A stretch of 46,501 nucleotides of DNA from a virus. Location of the stretch: IMG/VR virus record IMGVR_UViG_3300028843_000261, positions 1 to 46,501 of that record, one strand, 5' to 3'. The notes beneath the pieces are model-generated. The model saw only the letters and a list, made by a program, of their open reading frames with translations. It ran no database searches and was not told the DNA's origin. Shown here in pieces: positions 31,795-39,955 of the stretch. The stretch's first letter is position 1. Every line of letters begins with the position of its first letter. The translations under genes and the position numbers were made by a program.

Positions 31795-33462
31795 TTAGAA
31801 TTTTGCGTCAACTACTTCAGGACGCTTGCCCGTAGTGCTAACAAGTATTTTCACTGGCTTTTTTATAAATTCTTGACGACTTATAAAATCAAAAACTGTA
31901 ACAGGAGGATTTTCATTCTCGTTATTCCATCTGAAGTCTATCCAGTTTTTTGCTCTAAACTTTGCATATCCATTGTGCTGAATTCCAATATATTCTTTCA
32001 CGGTCGTCAGACCACATCTGTATCTTACTAGAATCTGCTCTGGAGTTCCCAAATTGCTCCTGAATTTTGAATAAGAAACGCTGTCAACATCCACCCATGT
32101 TTTCGCATCTTCTGGAATCGCAATCATCTTTCTCTTTGCGATTATTTCGTCTTCTCCTGCTGTGATTTCTAAGCTCTCTTTGAATTCAAATTCAAACCCG
32201 CAGTTGCAACAAAGCTTTGCCGCTCCGTAATTTATCATTGTGCAATCCGGACACTCTTTTGTTATTGCCTCTCCCTTTCCGTTACCTTTTTCTTTCTGCT
32301 CTATGTCCATGTGATTTATCGGACCTAGTCTTGAGACATTCCCAGCAAAATCAAGAATAAGACAATGAGGTTTGCCGCCTTTTTTGATTGCTTTCAACCT
32401 TTGCTTTTTTGTCTTTAAATCTTTTCCTGATTTGTAAACAACTCTTGAGCCTCTTGCTATCATTTGAACATGGAAGTTTTGTGATTTCGTCGGGCGCATT
32501 AATAAGATCAAGTCAATAGCAGGAAAGTCAAATCCAACCGCTGCCATGTTTACATTAATCAGAACTCTATATTTCCCAGACTTATAGTCTGATATTATCC
32601 TGTCTTCATCCTCTTCCATCTTAGAATGCAAAACGCATGACGGAATGTCGTGCGCCTCAAAACGCTTCTTTATATTTTCTGCGTGAGATATGTCTATAGC
32701 AAAGCACAGCCAATGCTTATATTTTTTGCCATAGAAAATAGACTCTATTACAGCGGCCTCTGTTAAAGACTCTCTGTCAAATTTTTCAGACATGTCCTTT
32801 GCTGAAAAATCACCGGCTAGAGTTTTCACACCATCTGTTTTATATTTTAAAGAAGTTGGTTTTGAAAACAGCTGAGATAGATATCCGTCGTCTATAAGTT
32901 TGTTGAAGTTTTCTGTTGACGATCCGTCATACGCAAGAACATTGAAAAGAGCGTTGTCTCCTTTATGAATATATCCGTGTCCTGTCCTGAAATGAGTTGC
33001 GGTAAGACCTCCAACCTGAACCATAGGCAAAGCGTCAATAAATTTTCGGTACATTCCTGTCTGCTCAATCGTAACAAGGTGACACTCGTCAATCAGAACA
33101 ATGCCAAAGTTTTCGAATAAATCTGGTCTCCTGAAAATGCTTTGTATTCCAGCGACAGTTATCTTTTTTATTTCTTTCGTTTTAAGACCACTGCTGTACA
33201 TACCAATGTCTATTCCGTCAAAATACTCCTCAAGAGAATTAAAATTCTGAGTAAGGATTCTTTTGTCATGAGACAGAACCAAAATGTTTTCATGCGGATC
33301 GTTAGACAGTATTAAATCTATTATTTTGCACAATATTACTGTCTTTCCAGAGCCTCCAGGAGCAACCACTATTGGATTAGACTCGGGATCGCCTTTCAGC
33401 GCTTCGTATAGAGCGTTAGATGCTTCGATCTGATATTTTCTTTCATGAAATTCTTTAGACAT
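31795..33462 (-). CDS. SF2 DEAD/DEAH-type DNA helicase with zinc finger
   Basis: 555 residues. Helicase motifs: Q-motif-like YQIEASNALYEAL, Walker A APGGSGKT (34-41), motif II DECH (about 124-127), motif III GLTAT, and later motifs V/VI in VAMAAVGFDFPAID-like and QMIARGSR. A four-cysteine segment (CPDCTMINYG then CCNCGFEF, about 400-425) probably binds zinc. The C-terminal part (about 440-555) has a further small domain. It would unwind DNA or branched intermediates during phage replication or recombination. It overlaps the DUF3268 gene by 8 bases and its end is followed by a strong terminator. Confidence 0.85.
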   Translation of the reverse strand: MSKEFHERKYQIEASNALYEALKGDPESNPIVVAPGGSGKTVILCKIIDLILSNDPHENILVLSHDKRILTQNFNSLEEYFDGIDIGMYSSGLKTKEIKKITVAGIQSIFRRPDLFENFGIVLIDECHLVTIEQTGMYRKFIDALPMVQVGGLTATHFRTGHGYIHKGDNALFNVLAYDGSSTENFNKLIDDGYLSQLFSKPTSLKYKTDGVKTLAGDFSAKDMSEKFDRESLTEAAVIESIFYGKKYKHWLCFAIDISHAENIKKRFEAHDIPSCVLHSKMEEDEDRIISDYKSGKYRVLINVNMAAVGFDFPAIDLILLMRPTKSQNFHVQMIARGSRVVYKSGKDLKTKKQRLKAIKKGGKPHCLILDFAGNVSRLGPINHMDIEQKEKGNGKGEAITKECPDCTMINYGAAKLCCNCGFEFEFKESLEITAGEDEIIAKRKMIAIPEDAKTWVDVDSVSYSKFRSNLGTPEQILVRYRCGLTTVKEYIGIQHNGYAKFRAKNWIDFRWNNENENPPVTVFDFISRQEFIKKPVKILVSTTGKRPEVVDAKF

Positions 33463-33841
33463 TTTTCCTTTTCTCTATTATTTCCAAAGCGGAATTGCAT
33501 TTTTTTAAATCAAACATTCCAATGTGAGTTTCGTCTGAAGACAACTTCATTTTCTTTGAAAGCCATTTGTACGCTCTTGTTCTTCCGTTTCTAGTAGACC
33601 ACATTGAATCGAATTTGGAATGCACTTTTATACGCATTGCTCTTAATTCTTGATTTGCTGGATGTCCAAGCGTCCTTTTTGAGTATTTGTGACATCCAAC
33701 CCACGCCCAACACGGTTCGCAAAAATAGAACCACTTGTGCTTCATAGACGGATTGAATGGGCTTATCACTGAACCAAGAGTCAGTACAGACTCTTGATTG
33801 CAATGCGAGCACAATGGCGCGTTTGGAATTTTAATACTCAT
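33455..33841 (-). CDS. DUF3268 zinc-finger protein
   Basis: 128 residues. An N-terminal CxxC (CSHCNQ) and a second one (YFCEPCWAWVGCH), together with GHPANQELRAMRIKVHSKFD and AYKWLSKKM and a HIGMFDLKKC end, match the DUF3268 zinc-finger family. It probably binds DNA or a partner protein. It lies between dUTPase and helicase genes, overlapping both, and may regulate or assist them. Confidence 0.7.
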   Translation of the reverse strand: MSIKIPNAPLCSHCNQESVLTLGSVISPFNPSMKHKWFYFCEPCWAWVGCHKYSKRTLGHPANQELRAMRIKVHSKFDSMWSTRNGRTRAYKWLSKKMKLSSDETHIGMFDLKKCNSALEIIEKRKNV

Positions 33842-34257
33842 CTTCCTGTTGATCCAAATCCTCCAGAACCGCGCTCTGTTTTCGACAATGAATCCTCAAA
33901 AGTCTGCAAATTAATTACTGGAGAGATTACAAGTTGCGCTATCCTGTCTCCTGGAAGTATTTTGAAGTCTTCCACTCCAGAGTTTAACAAGCACACTTTT
34001 ATTTCACCTCTATAGTCTGAATCTATAAGTCCAGCCATCACCTGAATTCCACTCCTGACTGCTATTCCAGAGCGAGGCCAAATAAAACCAGCGCATCCTT
34101 CTGATATTTCCCATTTGAATCCAGTCCCTACAACTTTACTTTCGCCTGACTTTATAATCATGTGCTCTACAGAGCTTAGATCAAATCCGGCGCTAGAAGC
34201 AGTTGCCTGACTTGGCATATTTAGAGTGTGGTTTCCTATCCTTTCTAATTTAATCAT
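33838..34257 (-). CDS. dut: dUTPase (deoxyuridine triphosphatase)
   Basis: 139 residues, trimeric dUTPase family. Motifs: AGFDL (about 24-28), PRSGIA (about 61-66), GLIDSDYRGEIKV, PGDRIAQLV, and the closing RGSGGFGSTGR. The enzyme hydrolyses dUTP to dUMP and pyrophosphate, keeping uracil out of phage DNA and feeding dUMP to a thymidylate-forming step such as the ThyX-like protein. The GA-rich leader carries CATAAACCAG. It overlaps the next gene by 4 bases. Confidence 0.9.
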   Translation of the reverse strand: MIKLERIGNHTLNMPSQATASSAGFDLSSVEHMIIKSGESKVVGTGFKWEISEGCAGFIWPRSGIAVRSGIQVMAGLIDSDYRGEIKVCLLNSGVEDFKILPGDRIAQLVISPVINLQTFEDSLSKTERGSGGFGSTGR

Positions 34258-34304
34258 TTTTCGCTTTCCCCTTTCTGGTTTATGGATTTAAGAAATTTAT
34301 ATTT

Positions 34305-35249
34305 TTAGCTTAACTTTAAGCTCCATCCTAGTTTATAAAATTTACAACCCTTTTTCTGGCGCTTCTCCGGAAGCGTATAGTCGCCCTCGCAGTCATGACA
34401 TTCGTCGTATGCGTCGCAGCCGTTTGGGCACACTTTTGTAGAGATAAAATTCCTGTTTGAACAAGACCATCTTCCTTCATTCTCTAGATCAGAATAATCG
34501 CACGTTCTGCAATTTTTTTCAGGAGTCTTTTTCTCGTGGCATATTTCGTTATGCGGACAGAAGCCTCCAACACACTTATAGAATCCTGGAATATAATGCT
34601 TCGCAGGAGGCTCGTAGGCCATTATCACAGACTGCTCTTTTCTAACAAGATCGTCTGCATATCCACTCTCCAGCTTTACTCTCTCCCAGTAAACTCTGCT
34701 GTCGTTTTTGTTTATGGCTCCAAAAAGAGCGCGGTCGAGTTTCATAGCTCTCATGTATCGCTGCATCTGATCGTAGTAAGCCGGATTTGAAACCTTAACT
34801 CCCTTTTTAATCAGGGTCAAAAAATATTTCTGAGCCATAGTTTTAAGCTCAAGAAGATGGACTGTTTTCGGAGCCTCTATAACCCCTGAGATCCTGCCGT
34901 CAGTATGTCCCATTGCATGTGCCGCGAAGCCAATTAGTTCCTCCTGCTTCTCGGACGGAAAACCAAACAACTCTATTCTATCTCCGGCGTCATCAACTCG
35001 AAAAACATCCATTCCGTTTAGTTTTAGCTCTGAAATTATTAGCTGCTCAAATAAATGTCCTATTCCAAATATCCTGTTTGTTCTTGCAGAGAATTTCTTA
35101 GACTTTGAAGCCCAATGAAATCCATACCATCTCTTTCTCAGACATGGCTCTCCTATGCCAGACATACCCAAATACGGCCTCGCCTTTCCGCCATATTTCC
35201 TGTGATCTAATTTTCTCTTTGTCGTGTTTTTTATCACTACCTTAACCAT
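34305..35249 (-). CDS. PD-(D/E)XK nuclease with cysteine-rich C-terminus
   Basis: 314 residues from ATG 35249 (GGAGAG upstream); an earlier ATG at 35282 lies in the preceding terminator and is rejected. The N-terminus has GIGEPCLRKRWY. The catalytic core is GHTDGRISG (D117) and LLELKTM (E134, K136), with an YYDQMQRYM helix after it, as in RecB/Cas4-like exonucleases. The C-terminal third has many cysteines (CVGGFCPHNEIC, CRTCD, CPNGCDAYDECHDC), suggesting metal or Fe-S binding. It may process DNA ends with the Sak4-like and DUF669-type proteins in recombination or replication. Confidence 0.75.
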   Translation of the reverse strand: MVKVVIKNTTKRKLDHRKYGGKARPYLGMSGIGEPCLRKRWYGFHWASKSKKFSARTNRIFGIGHLFEQLIISELKLNGMDVFRVDDAGDRIELFGFPSEKQEELIGFAAHAMGHTDGRISGVIEAPKTVHLLELKTMAQKYFLTLIKKGVKVSNPAYYDQMQRYMRAMKLDRALFGAINKNDSRVYWERVKLESGYADDLVRKEQSVIMAYEPPAKHYIPGFYKCVGGFCPHNEICHEKKTPEKNCRTCDYSDLENEGRWSCSNRNFISTKVCPNGCDAYDECHDCEGDYTLPEKRQKKGCKFYKLGWSLKLS

Positions 35250-35273
35250 CTTAACTCTCCAACTCTCCTGTTC

Positions 35274-35305
35274 CAAAAACAAATACGCCTCGCTAGAAGC
35301 GTATT
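35274..35305 (-). terminator. intrinsic terminator after DUF669-type gene
   Basis: AATACGC (35282-35288) pairs with GCGTATT (35299-35305), 10-base loop; leftward it is followed by TGTTTTTGG (35281-35273). It falls between the DUF669-type gene and the nuclease gene. Confidence 0.6.
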
Positions 35306-35323
35306 CATTTTTACAGCTAAGTG

Positions 35324-35827
35324 TTAATCGTCAAAAGAGACATTAGCTTTTTTCTTTTTCTTTTTCTTGTCCTTTCCGGAGCTAGGCTTTGCAGACCCTG
35401 CGAGTGGAGCATATCCAGTTGAGACGTTCTGTGCTGCATACTGAGCTGACGCTGGTTTAATACGAACAGACATAACAAGCTCAATTCCATTGAGCTCGTC
35501 TGTGTCTTCGACAGATCGTTTTCCACATGCAAGCAAGATGGAAGTGAACTCTTCATCCGCCATGCGGACAGTGTCCTCGTTATCGTTTTCGATATTGAGA
35601 TTGGTAAAGAGAATTCGTCCTTTATACTTTCCCTCTGTAACCTCAAATTGAAAGCTAAGACGCTTACCCTTGATCTTCTTGCCTTTTTCTTTGGCTTCAA
35701 TCTTGGCTTTTGTGTCTTTCAAGTCTGAGGACTTGACTTTCACTTTATAGTCGTCTGCCGGTAATGCCTCGAAGCTTTTCATTTCTTCGTGGTCGTCTGC
35801 GCTGAATCGCTTTCCTAATTTTGCCAT
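35324..35827 (-). CDS. DUF669-type phage protein, probable ssDNA-binding
   Basis: 167 residues from ATG 35827, preceded by AGGAAAG; an earlier start at 35878 lies in the hairpin region. The FEALPADDYKVKVKSS opening, LSFQFEVTEGKYKGRILFTNLNIEND, and a RMADEEFTSILLACG segment match the DUF669 family, whose members sit with Sak4 ATPases and are probably ssDNA-binding proteins. The C-terminus is a lysine-rich tail, KDKKKKKKKANVSFDD, that may contact DNA or a partner, with an acidic end like that of SSB. Confidence 0.7.
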   Translation of the reverse strand: MAKLGKRFSADDHEEMKSFEALPADDYKVKVKSSDLKDTKAKIEAKEKGKKIKGKRLSFQFEVTEGKYKGRILFTNLNIENDNEDTVRMADEEFTSILLACGKRSVEDTDELNGIELVMSVRIKPASAQYAAQNVSTGYAPLAGSAKPSSGKDKKKKKKKANVSFDD

Positions 35828-35860
35828 GATAACTTTCCTTTTTGAATTAAAAAATGTTGT

Positions 35861-35883
35861 GGTAATTGTAAAGGACAATTACC
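35861..35883 (-). terminator. perfect hairpin after Sak4-like gene, possible terminator or attenuator
   Basis: GGTAATTGT (35861-35869) and ACAATTACC (35875-35883) form a nine-pair stem with a 5-base loop. Leftward it is followed by ACAACATTTTTT, so the U-run is a little displaced. It sits between the Sak4-like stop (35899) and the DUF669-type start, so it could limit or process the mRNA. Confidence 0.45.
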
Positions 35884-35898
35884 AAACCTTGAAAACTA

Positions 35899-36942
35899 TT
35901 ATTCTTTTTCTTGAGCGGTCTTCGCTTTTTCGTACTTCAGCTTCGATAGCTCAACTAATTTGTTGTCAATGACTCCAGAAAGATCATGTCCTTTTGCAGT
36001 TGTCATTAGATTTCCATTTTCTAGATCCTGCCAGTATTGCTTTTTCACACTTATAACAGGCTCTTTTGCTTTGTCTTCAGGATCATCCTTCGGTCTTGTG
36101 CTTTTTGCTTTTTTCTTTTTGTCTTTTTTCTTTTTGTCTTTTTTCTTTTTGTCTTTTTTCTTTTCATCTCCAATAGGTTCAGAAGATTTCTTAACTTCTT
36201 CTGGATCACGATCTTTAAGCAATACATATTCAGGATTTATTTTGTATAAAAGCTTGTTGAGATTCGGAGGCTCAAACTGCTCAAGCTCGCCACTTCTGTC
36301 CTTTGCTTCGTAGTGGACGTCGCGACTGGTTTGAAGAGTTCTGAACTCTGACATATCACCGTCATCGTCTTCTTCTTCTTCGACGCGCAATGCAAAAACT
36401 TCGTCAAACAGATACGGTATCGCTGGACCGACTTGTCGTCCTGGAAACGAAGGGACAAATCTTGTTCGCTCGGTGTCTACGTCAACTTCTCGGACTTGCT
36501 TGCAAGTCATGTGGACGTTGTATCCAGGAAGATCCCTGAAGTCTCTCATCTTGTCTAGCATTTTATCCGTGAGATTTCCGTATGCCTTACGAGGGTCTTT
36601 GCTTTCTTTCTTTTCGCTACTTAATATCTGCTCTGCGATCTCAGACACAGAATCAAGCATGAGCCAGTCGGAAAGTTGAACGTTGTCTTGAAGCATTTCA
36701 AGAGTGTCCTCCAACTCATCAAAGCTTTTTATAGTTATTATTTTTATAAACTTTTTGTAGTCTGGTTTTTGATTCAGGAACTTTTTAAGAGAAAGCAATC
36801 CTGCCTCCGCGCTTATAATAATGGTTGACATTCCAGCGGTGGCGCACAGTACGGTCTTTCCAGAGCCAGCCATCCCATGAGTTAATATTTTAATTCCATT
36901 GTCCTCAATGGCCTCGTCTACAGTTTCAAAATTTATCGTCAT
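35899..36942 (-). CDS. Sak4-like RecA-type ATPase
   Basis: 347 residues. Walker A is HGMAGSGKT (about 22-30), with Walker B-like strand SDWLMLDSVSEIAEQ and later PSFPGRQVGPAIPYLFDEVFAL. This resembles the phage Sak4 (RecA-like core) ATPases that promote single-strand annealing with an SSB. The C-terminal part has a low-complexity lysine-rich linker made of KKDKK repeats (15-base DNA repeats, 36108-36165) before a final helical segment. The gene is followed by a DUF669-type probable SSB, the usual partner. Confidence 0.75.
   Translation of the reverse strand: MTINFETVDEAIEDNGIKILTHGMAGSGKTVLCATAGMSTIIISAEAGLLSLKKFLNQKPDYKKFIKIITIKSFDELEDTLEMLQDNVQLSDWLMLDSVSEIAEQILSSEKKESKDPRKAYGNLTDKMLDKMRDFRDLPGYNVHMTCKQVREVDVDTERTRFVPSFPGRQVGPAIPYLFDEVFALRVEEEEDDDGDMSEFRTLQTSRDVHYEAKDRSGELEQFEPPNLNKLLYKINPEYVLLKDRDPEEVKKSSEPIGDEKKKDKKKKDKKKKDKKKKAKSTRPKDDPEDKAKEPVISVKKQYWQDLENGNLMTTAKGHDLSGVIDNKLVELSKLKYEKAKTAQEKE
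36108..36165. repeat. 15-base tandem repeat encoding KKDKK
   Basis: CTTTTTTCTTTTTGT (plus strand) occurs three times in full (36108-36152) and once in part, encoding the lysine-rich linker of the Sak4-like protein. Such repeats can vary in copy number by slippage. Confidence 0.75.
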
Positions 36943-36944
36943 TT

Positions 36945-37202
36945 TTACTCTCCAAGATTGTTTAATTGTCTTACTCGCTCAATTGCGCTTCCTGTTGTTG
37001 AGTTTGGATCTGCATCTTCCTGCTTTTCAAGCTCACTAATAACATAATAGACAGACATTTCTACCAGCTCGTTATGAGTTATTTTTCCTTTTTCAAGTCC
37101 GTTCAAAACGTACCTCTGTAGCATTGTCATATCCGCGACAATCTCTTTGCGCTTTTTTGCAAATGATTTTTTGTCCATTCTTCTTCTGTTTCTTTCTGAC
37201 AT
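36945..37202 (-). CDS. small basic hypothetical protein
   Basis: 85 residues from ATG 37202 (GGAGCAAG upstream); an upstream ATG at 37289 lies in the next gene. The N-terminus is strongly basic (SERNRRRMDKKSFAKKRKE), then a helical part, MLQRYVLNGLEKGKI. It could bind nucleic acid or a Sak4 partner, given the neighbouring gene two bases downstream. Function not known. Confidence 0.45.
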   Translation of the reverse strand: MSERNRRRMDKKSFAKKRKEIVADMTMLQRYVLNGLEKGKITHNELVEMSVYYVISELEKQEDADPNSTTGSAIERVRQLNNLGE

Positions 37203-37212
37203 TTTCTTGCTC

Positions 37213-37494
37213 CTATTTAATTTTTTCGTAAACATGCCAAACAAATTCACTGTCAAGAACAGTGCATATGAATTTATGAAGATAGACAAACTCTTCTAAG
37301 ACCACGAATCCAGTTCCTAGTATCTTAAACTCCCTATATTCCTCCTCCTTTTCAAGATCAGCAAGAAACCAAAAGCATATAAAATCACCTTGTTTTTTTA
37401 CAGACAATAAATCAGAGTTTTTGGCCACAGAAAACCTTGTCATGTCTCTGTCGCTATCATCTAGCCTCAGGCTGTATTTTTGAATTTGCAGCAT
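37213..37494 (-). CDS. DUF7352-like small phage protein
   Basis: 93 residues. KYSLRLDDS, then DLLSVKKQGDFICFWFLAD, FKILGTGF, and the final EFVWHVYEKI follow the pattern of the phage DUF7352 family (YxL, L.V..Q....LW.L, GTG, VWHVFE). No function is established. It overlaps the upstream gene by 38 bases. Confidence 0.5.
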   Translation of the reverse strand: MLQIQKYSLRLDDSDRDMTRFSVAKNSDLLSVKKQGDFICFWFLADLEKEEEYREFKILGTGFVVLEEFVYLHKFICTVLDSEFVWHVYEKIK

Positions 37495-37747
37495 TTTTCG
37501 CTCTCCTTTTTCTTTTTACGTCAGGTGGTAGATATCCTACTATATCAGTCTTTTCGTAGGTGGCAGTCCAAACTATGTTCATGATTCTTAGCTTTTTTAT
37601 TTCTCCATTTCTAAAAACAATTTCAATTTTCTTTTTGTCTTTTTCAGAATACAGTTCTTGAGGCATGTCAAAGCTGCATCTTCCTTTCCAATGCTTAAAT
37701 CCTTTTGGTAGTCTTCTGAACTCAACTGGCTCTTTTTTCTTTTTCAT
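37457..37747 (-). CDS. small basic hypothetical protein
   Basis: 96 residues, lysine/arginine-rich at both ends (KKKKEPVEFRRLPKG and PPDVKRKRRAKNAAN) with a beta-like core (KIEIVFRNGEIKKLRIMN). It might bind nucleic acid. Overlaps both neighbours (4 bases upstream). No family recognised. Confidence 0.4.
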   Translation of the reverse strand: MKKKKEPVEFRRLPKGFKHWKGRCSFDMPQELYSEKDKKKIEIVFRNGEIKKLRIMNIVWTATYEKTDIVGYLPPDVKRKRRAKNAANSKIQPEAR

Positions 37748-38226
37748 GTTCTTGAGCTTTTTGAGCTTGACGATGGTCCGCCGATCGATGATGATTTTGC
37801 TCTAGATTTTGTTATAGTCTTCGGGACATTTATTTTATTCATGTCGGCAGAACTGAACCACTGTGATATTGTGCAACCTTCGTGCAAGTTCTTGCTACGA
37901 AGCATATATCTTGCACATCCATTTGAATAAAACGCCATGCCGATAACATTGCCTATGAACGGATTATTTTTTATAGAAACTTTGTCGTCAATCTCGAAAT
38001 CAAACACTGGAGTTATTGCCGACTGTCTGCATCCGCCTTCGACTTCTGTGAAATTCTGCCAGTCCATCCAGCTAGAATCTCCCTCTTCACCGTTTTCTTT
38101 GGGACCTACATTTAAGGAGTATTGCCGACTGCCATTATTCCACTCTACAATAGCGTCAATGTTTCCTTCAACTCCTGTCATGTGGCATTTTATTCTTTGT
38201 CCAAACTTATATTTATAAGTGCTCAT
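37744..38226 (-). CDS. hypothetical protein with two SH3/KOW-like beta segments
   Basis: 160 residues. Two similar beta segments are visible: KYKFGQRIKCHMTGVEGNID (about 5-24) and FEIDDKVSIKNNPFIGNVIG (about 76-95), each a DxV...-type start and a small G turn as in KOW/SH3-like repeats. The serine/lysine-rich C-terminus looks disordered. Such proteins are common in phage early regions and often have no known role. Confidence 0.45.
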   Translation of the reverse strand: MSTYKYKFGQRIKCHMTGVEGNIDAIVEWNNGSRQYSLNVGPKENGEEGDSSWMDWQNFTEVEGGCRQSAITPVFDFEIDDKVSIKNNPFIGNVIGMAFYSNGCARYMLRSKNLHEGCTISQWFSSADMNKINVPKTITKSRAKSSSIGGPSSSSKSSRT

Positions 38227-38229
38227 GAT

Positions 38230-38436
38230 TTATGCTCCTGTTAAAAAAGATAGAACCTGATTAGAAGTAAGTCCAAATTTTTGTGGAAGATTGATTATGT
38301 CTTTTGATATTTCCAAAACGCCTTTTTTATCTTTTTCTCTATACGCCAAAGACAAAGAGACTTTTAAAACCTCAAGCTCGCAATTCGCGCAAACGACTTG
38401 AGACTGTATACAGGCTGCTTTTTGCTCATTGTCCAC
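38230..38436 (-). CDS. small hypothetical protein
   Basis: 68 residues, helical, with CIQSQVVCANCELEVL (a CxxC) near the N-terminus and KFGLTSNQVLSFL at the end. The single CxxC would not by itself make a zinc finger. No function recognised. Confidence 0.4.
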   Translation of the reverse strand: MDNEQKAACIQSQVVCANCELEVLKVSLSLAYREKDKKGVLEISKDIINLPQKFGLTSNQVLSFLTGA

Positions 38437-38734
38437 GATTATACTCCCTCATTGCTTTTAAGATTCCGTTGTCAAAAGCGGTTTCTCTTCCGGATTTGTT
38501 GAACGGATTGTAAGCCATGGACTCGACCATTTCAGAATTGCCTTTCTCCAATTCCGCCAAAGCCCATTCATAGCCACTATCGAAAGAGCAATTGGTGTTT
38601 CTTCTGTTTCTGGCCTGCAATTCAATTCTGTAATTCTCGATAATTTTTGTCAGTCCATTTATTCTTTTTATAAGAAATCTCGAAACAAAATTAGTCTTGT
38701 TAATAACAGTTTTTGAATTCATTTTATTTTTCAC
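38426..38734 (-). CDS. small hypothetical protein
   Basis: About 102 residues. The start is uncertain: GGAGG sits next to AUG (38737), GUG (38734) and further from a second AUG (38722). The GTG gives the most reasonable spacing. The sequence is helical (RFLIKRINGLTKIIENYRIEL), with an EWALAELEKG segment and NPFNKSGRETAFDNG. No family recognised. It overlaps the next gene (38230-38436) by 11 bases. Confidence 0.4.
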   Translation of the reverse strand: MKNKMNSKTVINKTNFVSRFLIKRINGLTKIIENYRIELQARNRRNTNCSFDSGYEWALAELEKGNSEMVESMAYNPFNKSGRETAFDNGILKAMREYNRGQ

Positions 38735-39212
38735 CATTCCTCCCGCCAAGCATAAGCCGAATTTCTGGCTCTAATTCATCTCTCACTGTGTCTATGGTTG
38801 CAGCACTGCCGTAGCGTTCGTGTTCATGTGCCACCACAGTCCTGCACCAATATGTACAGAGAACAGAGTTGACAAGGTGACTAAGGACAAATGTGTAGTT
38901 GTTTCCACCATAAATAAACCCCTGCTCTCTACCCTCCAGCTTGTTAAGCTCTTTGATGCGAGCGTACACTTTAGTCTTGGCCTTGAGCCGTGCTAACGCC
39001 TTATTTGCAAGCTCTTTAGTGGCGTATACGTTGCCTATGGCTAGGCGTTGTTGATAGGATTCTGGGAAGCTTTTGCGGAAGCCCACTTGTACCAATCCTG
39101 TGTCACCAATATACTCATACGTATCCACAATCTCATAACTCAGCGCATCAATACCAGCCTGTGCTTCTTTGATAATCTTCTCGAATTGCTCTTTAGTTTT
39201 GACTGTTTTCAT
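38724..39212 (-). CDS. hypothetical protein, possibly acquired
   Basis: 162 residues. N-terminal helices (TKEQFEKIIKEAQAGIDAL), an Arg/Lys-rich middle (TKELANKALARLKAKTKVYARIKEL) and a C-terminal AATIDTVRDELEPEIR segment. No function recognised. Base composition of this and the next gene is visibly richer in G+C than their neighbours, suggesting transfer from another phage. Confidence 0.4.
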   Translation of the reverse strand: MKTVKTKEQFEKIIKEAQAGIDALSYEIVDTYEYIGDTGLVQVGFRKSFPESYQQRLAIGNVYATKELANKALARLKAKTKVYARIKELNKLEGREQGFIYGGNNYTFVLSHLVNSVLCTYWCRTVVAHEHERYGSAATIDTVRDELEPEIRLMLGGRNGEK

Positions 39213-39472
39213 TTCTCACCTCCTGTATTTGGTAGTATGGCTGCTAGGGCTGACAGCTTCAACACGTTGACTTTGGCAAATAGCTGATGTCCGCTGTCTA
39301 CATTGTGCCTTTCGGCCACCACAGCCCGTGCGGCCTCCCTCAGCGCATCCCGCTCTGCTGTTAACGCGGCAAGGGCGGCATAGGGACACTCTGCTACCGA
39401 ATTAGAAAATATAACGTCATGGGTCTGGCAGTTCATCCCTATTGGCGTTTCATTCAGCTTGCAATCACTCAT
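39209..39472 (-). CDS. small hypothetical protein, possibly acquired
   Basis: 87 residues. A CPYAALAALTAERDALREAARAV heptad segment is typical of small phage early proteins (Ea22-like style), and the N-terminus has SDCKLNETPIGMNC. No function. G+C-richer than surroundings. It overlaps the preceding gene by 4 bases. Confidence 0.4.
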   Translation of the reverse strand: MSDCKLNETPIGMNCQTHDVIFSNSVAECPYAALAALTAERDALREAARAVVAERHNVDSGHQLFAKVNVLKLSALAAILPNTGGEK

Positions 39473-39669
39473 TTATTCATCTCCTGATTAACAATTCCCA
39501 TTAAGTCGTTATAGTGGTCTCTACAGTCATGAACATCTCCAGTACTGGGGTCTAAAAACTTTTTGAAAGAATCTCCAACGCAAGTTACCTCTATAAAACC
39601 CGAAGTGTCCAAGCCTTCTGGAAAACAAAAAGTTACATGGCCAGATTGATCCAAAACAAAAATTTTCAT
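39469..39669 (-). CDS. small hypothetical protein
   Basis: 66 residues from ATG 39669 (CGGAGAA upstream). KIFVLDQSGHVTFCFPEGL starts a small beta fold; DVHDCRDHYNDLMG ends with a helix. No family recognised. Confidence 0.45.
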   Translation of the reverse strand: MKIFVLDQSGHVTFCFPEGLDTSGFIEVTCVGDSFKKFLDPSTGDVHDCRDHYNDLMGIVNQEMNK

Positions 39670-39673
39670 TTTT

Positions 39674-39955
39674 TCATTCTCCGTGAAATTGCCAGAGCAC
39701 AGCATTACAATGACAATGAACTGCGCCCAGTGTCATTCCCGTGTCGTGGCTATGATGCAGATGAACAGGATGGTCGAAAAAGTTTTTTGAGAATAGCTCG
39801 CGAGAGACCACTGTGATCATTGACAAAATACTAGGATTGCCATCAAGAGCAGACTCACAGTAGTAGCACTTTCCGCTTTGCAGTTTAATATATTCTCGTC
39901 TGATTATTGCGCGCTCTTTCTGCGTTATGTGATTGTAATTAACTGGCGGTTTCAT
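39674..39955 (-). CDS. HNH / endonuclease VII-like nuclease
   Basis: 93 residues. A zinc-type CYYC near residue 29 pairs with a C-terminal CHC (GAVHCHC), and the catalytic region is HLHHSHDTGMTLGAVHC. This matches the short HNH/endonuclease VII-type family (HxDHxH..G..RG.LC.xCN). It may nick DNA during packaging or recombination, or be a homing-type nuclease. ATG overlaps the preceding stop (GAATG). Confidence 0.65.
   Translation of the reverse strand: MKPPVNYNHITQKERAIIRREYIKLQSGKCYYCESALDGNPSILSMITVVSRELFSKNFFDHPVHLHHSHDTGMTLGAVHCHCNAVLWQFHGE

Noticed and set aside
35317-35700. Leftward frame overlapping the DUF669-type gene
   Set aside because: Different frame of a recognised gene; the product has no family features.
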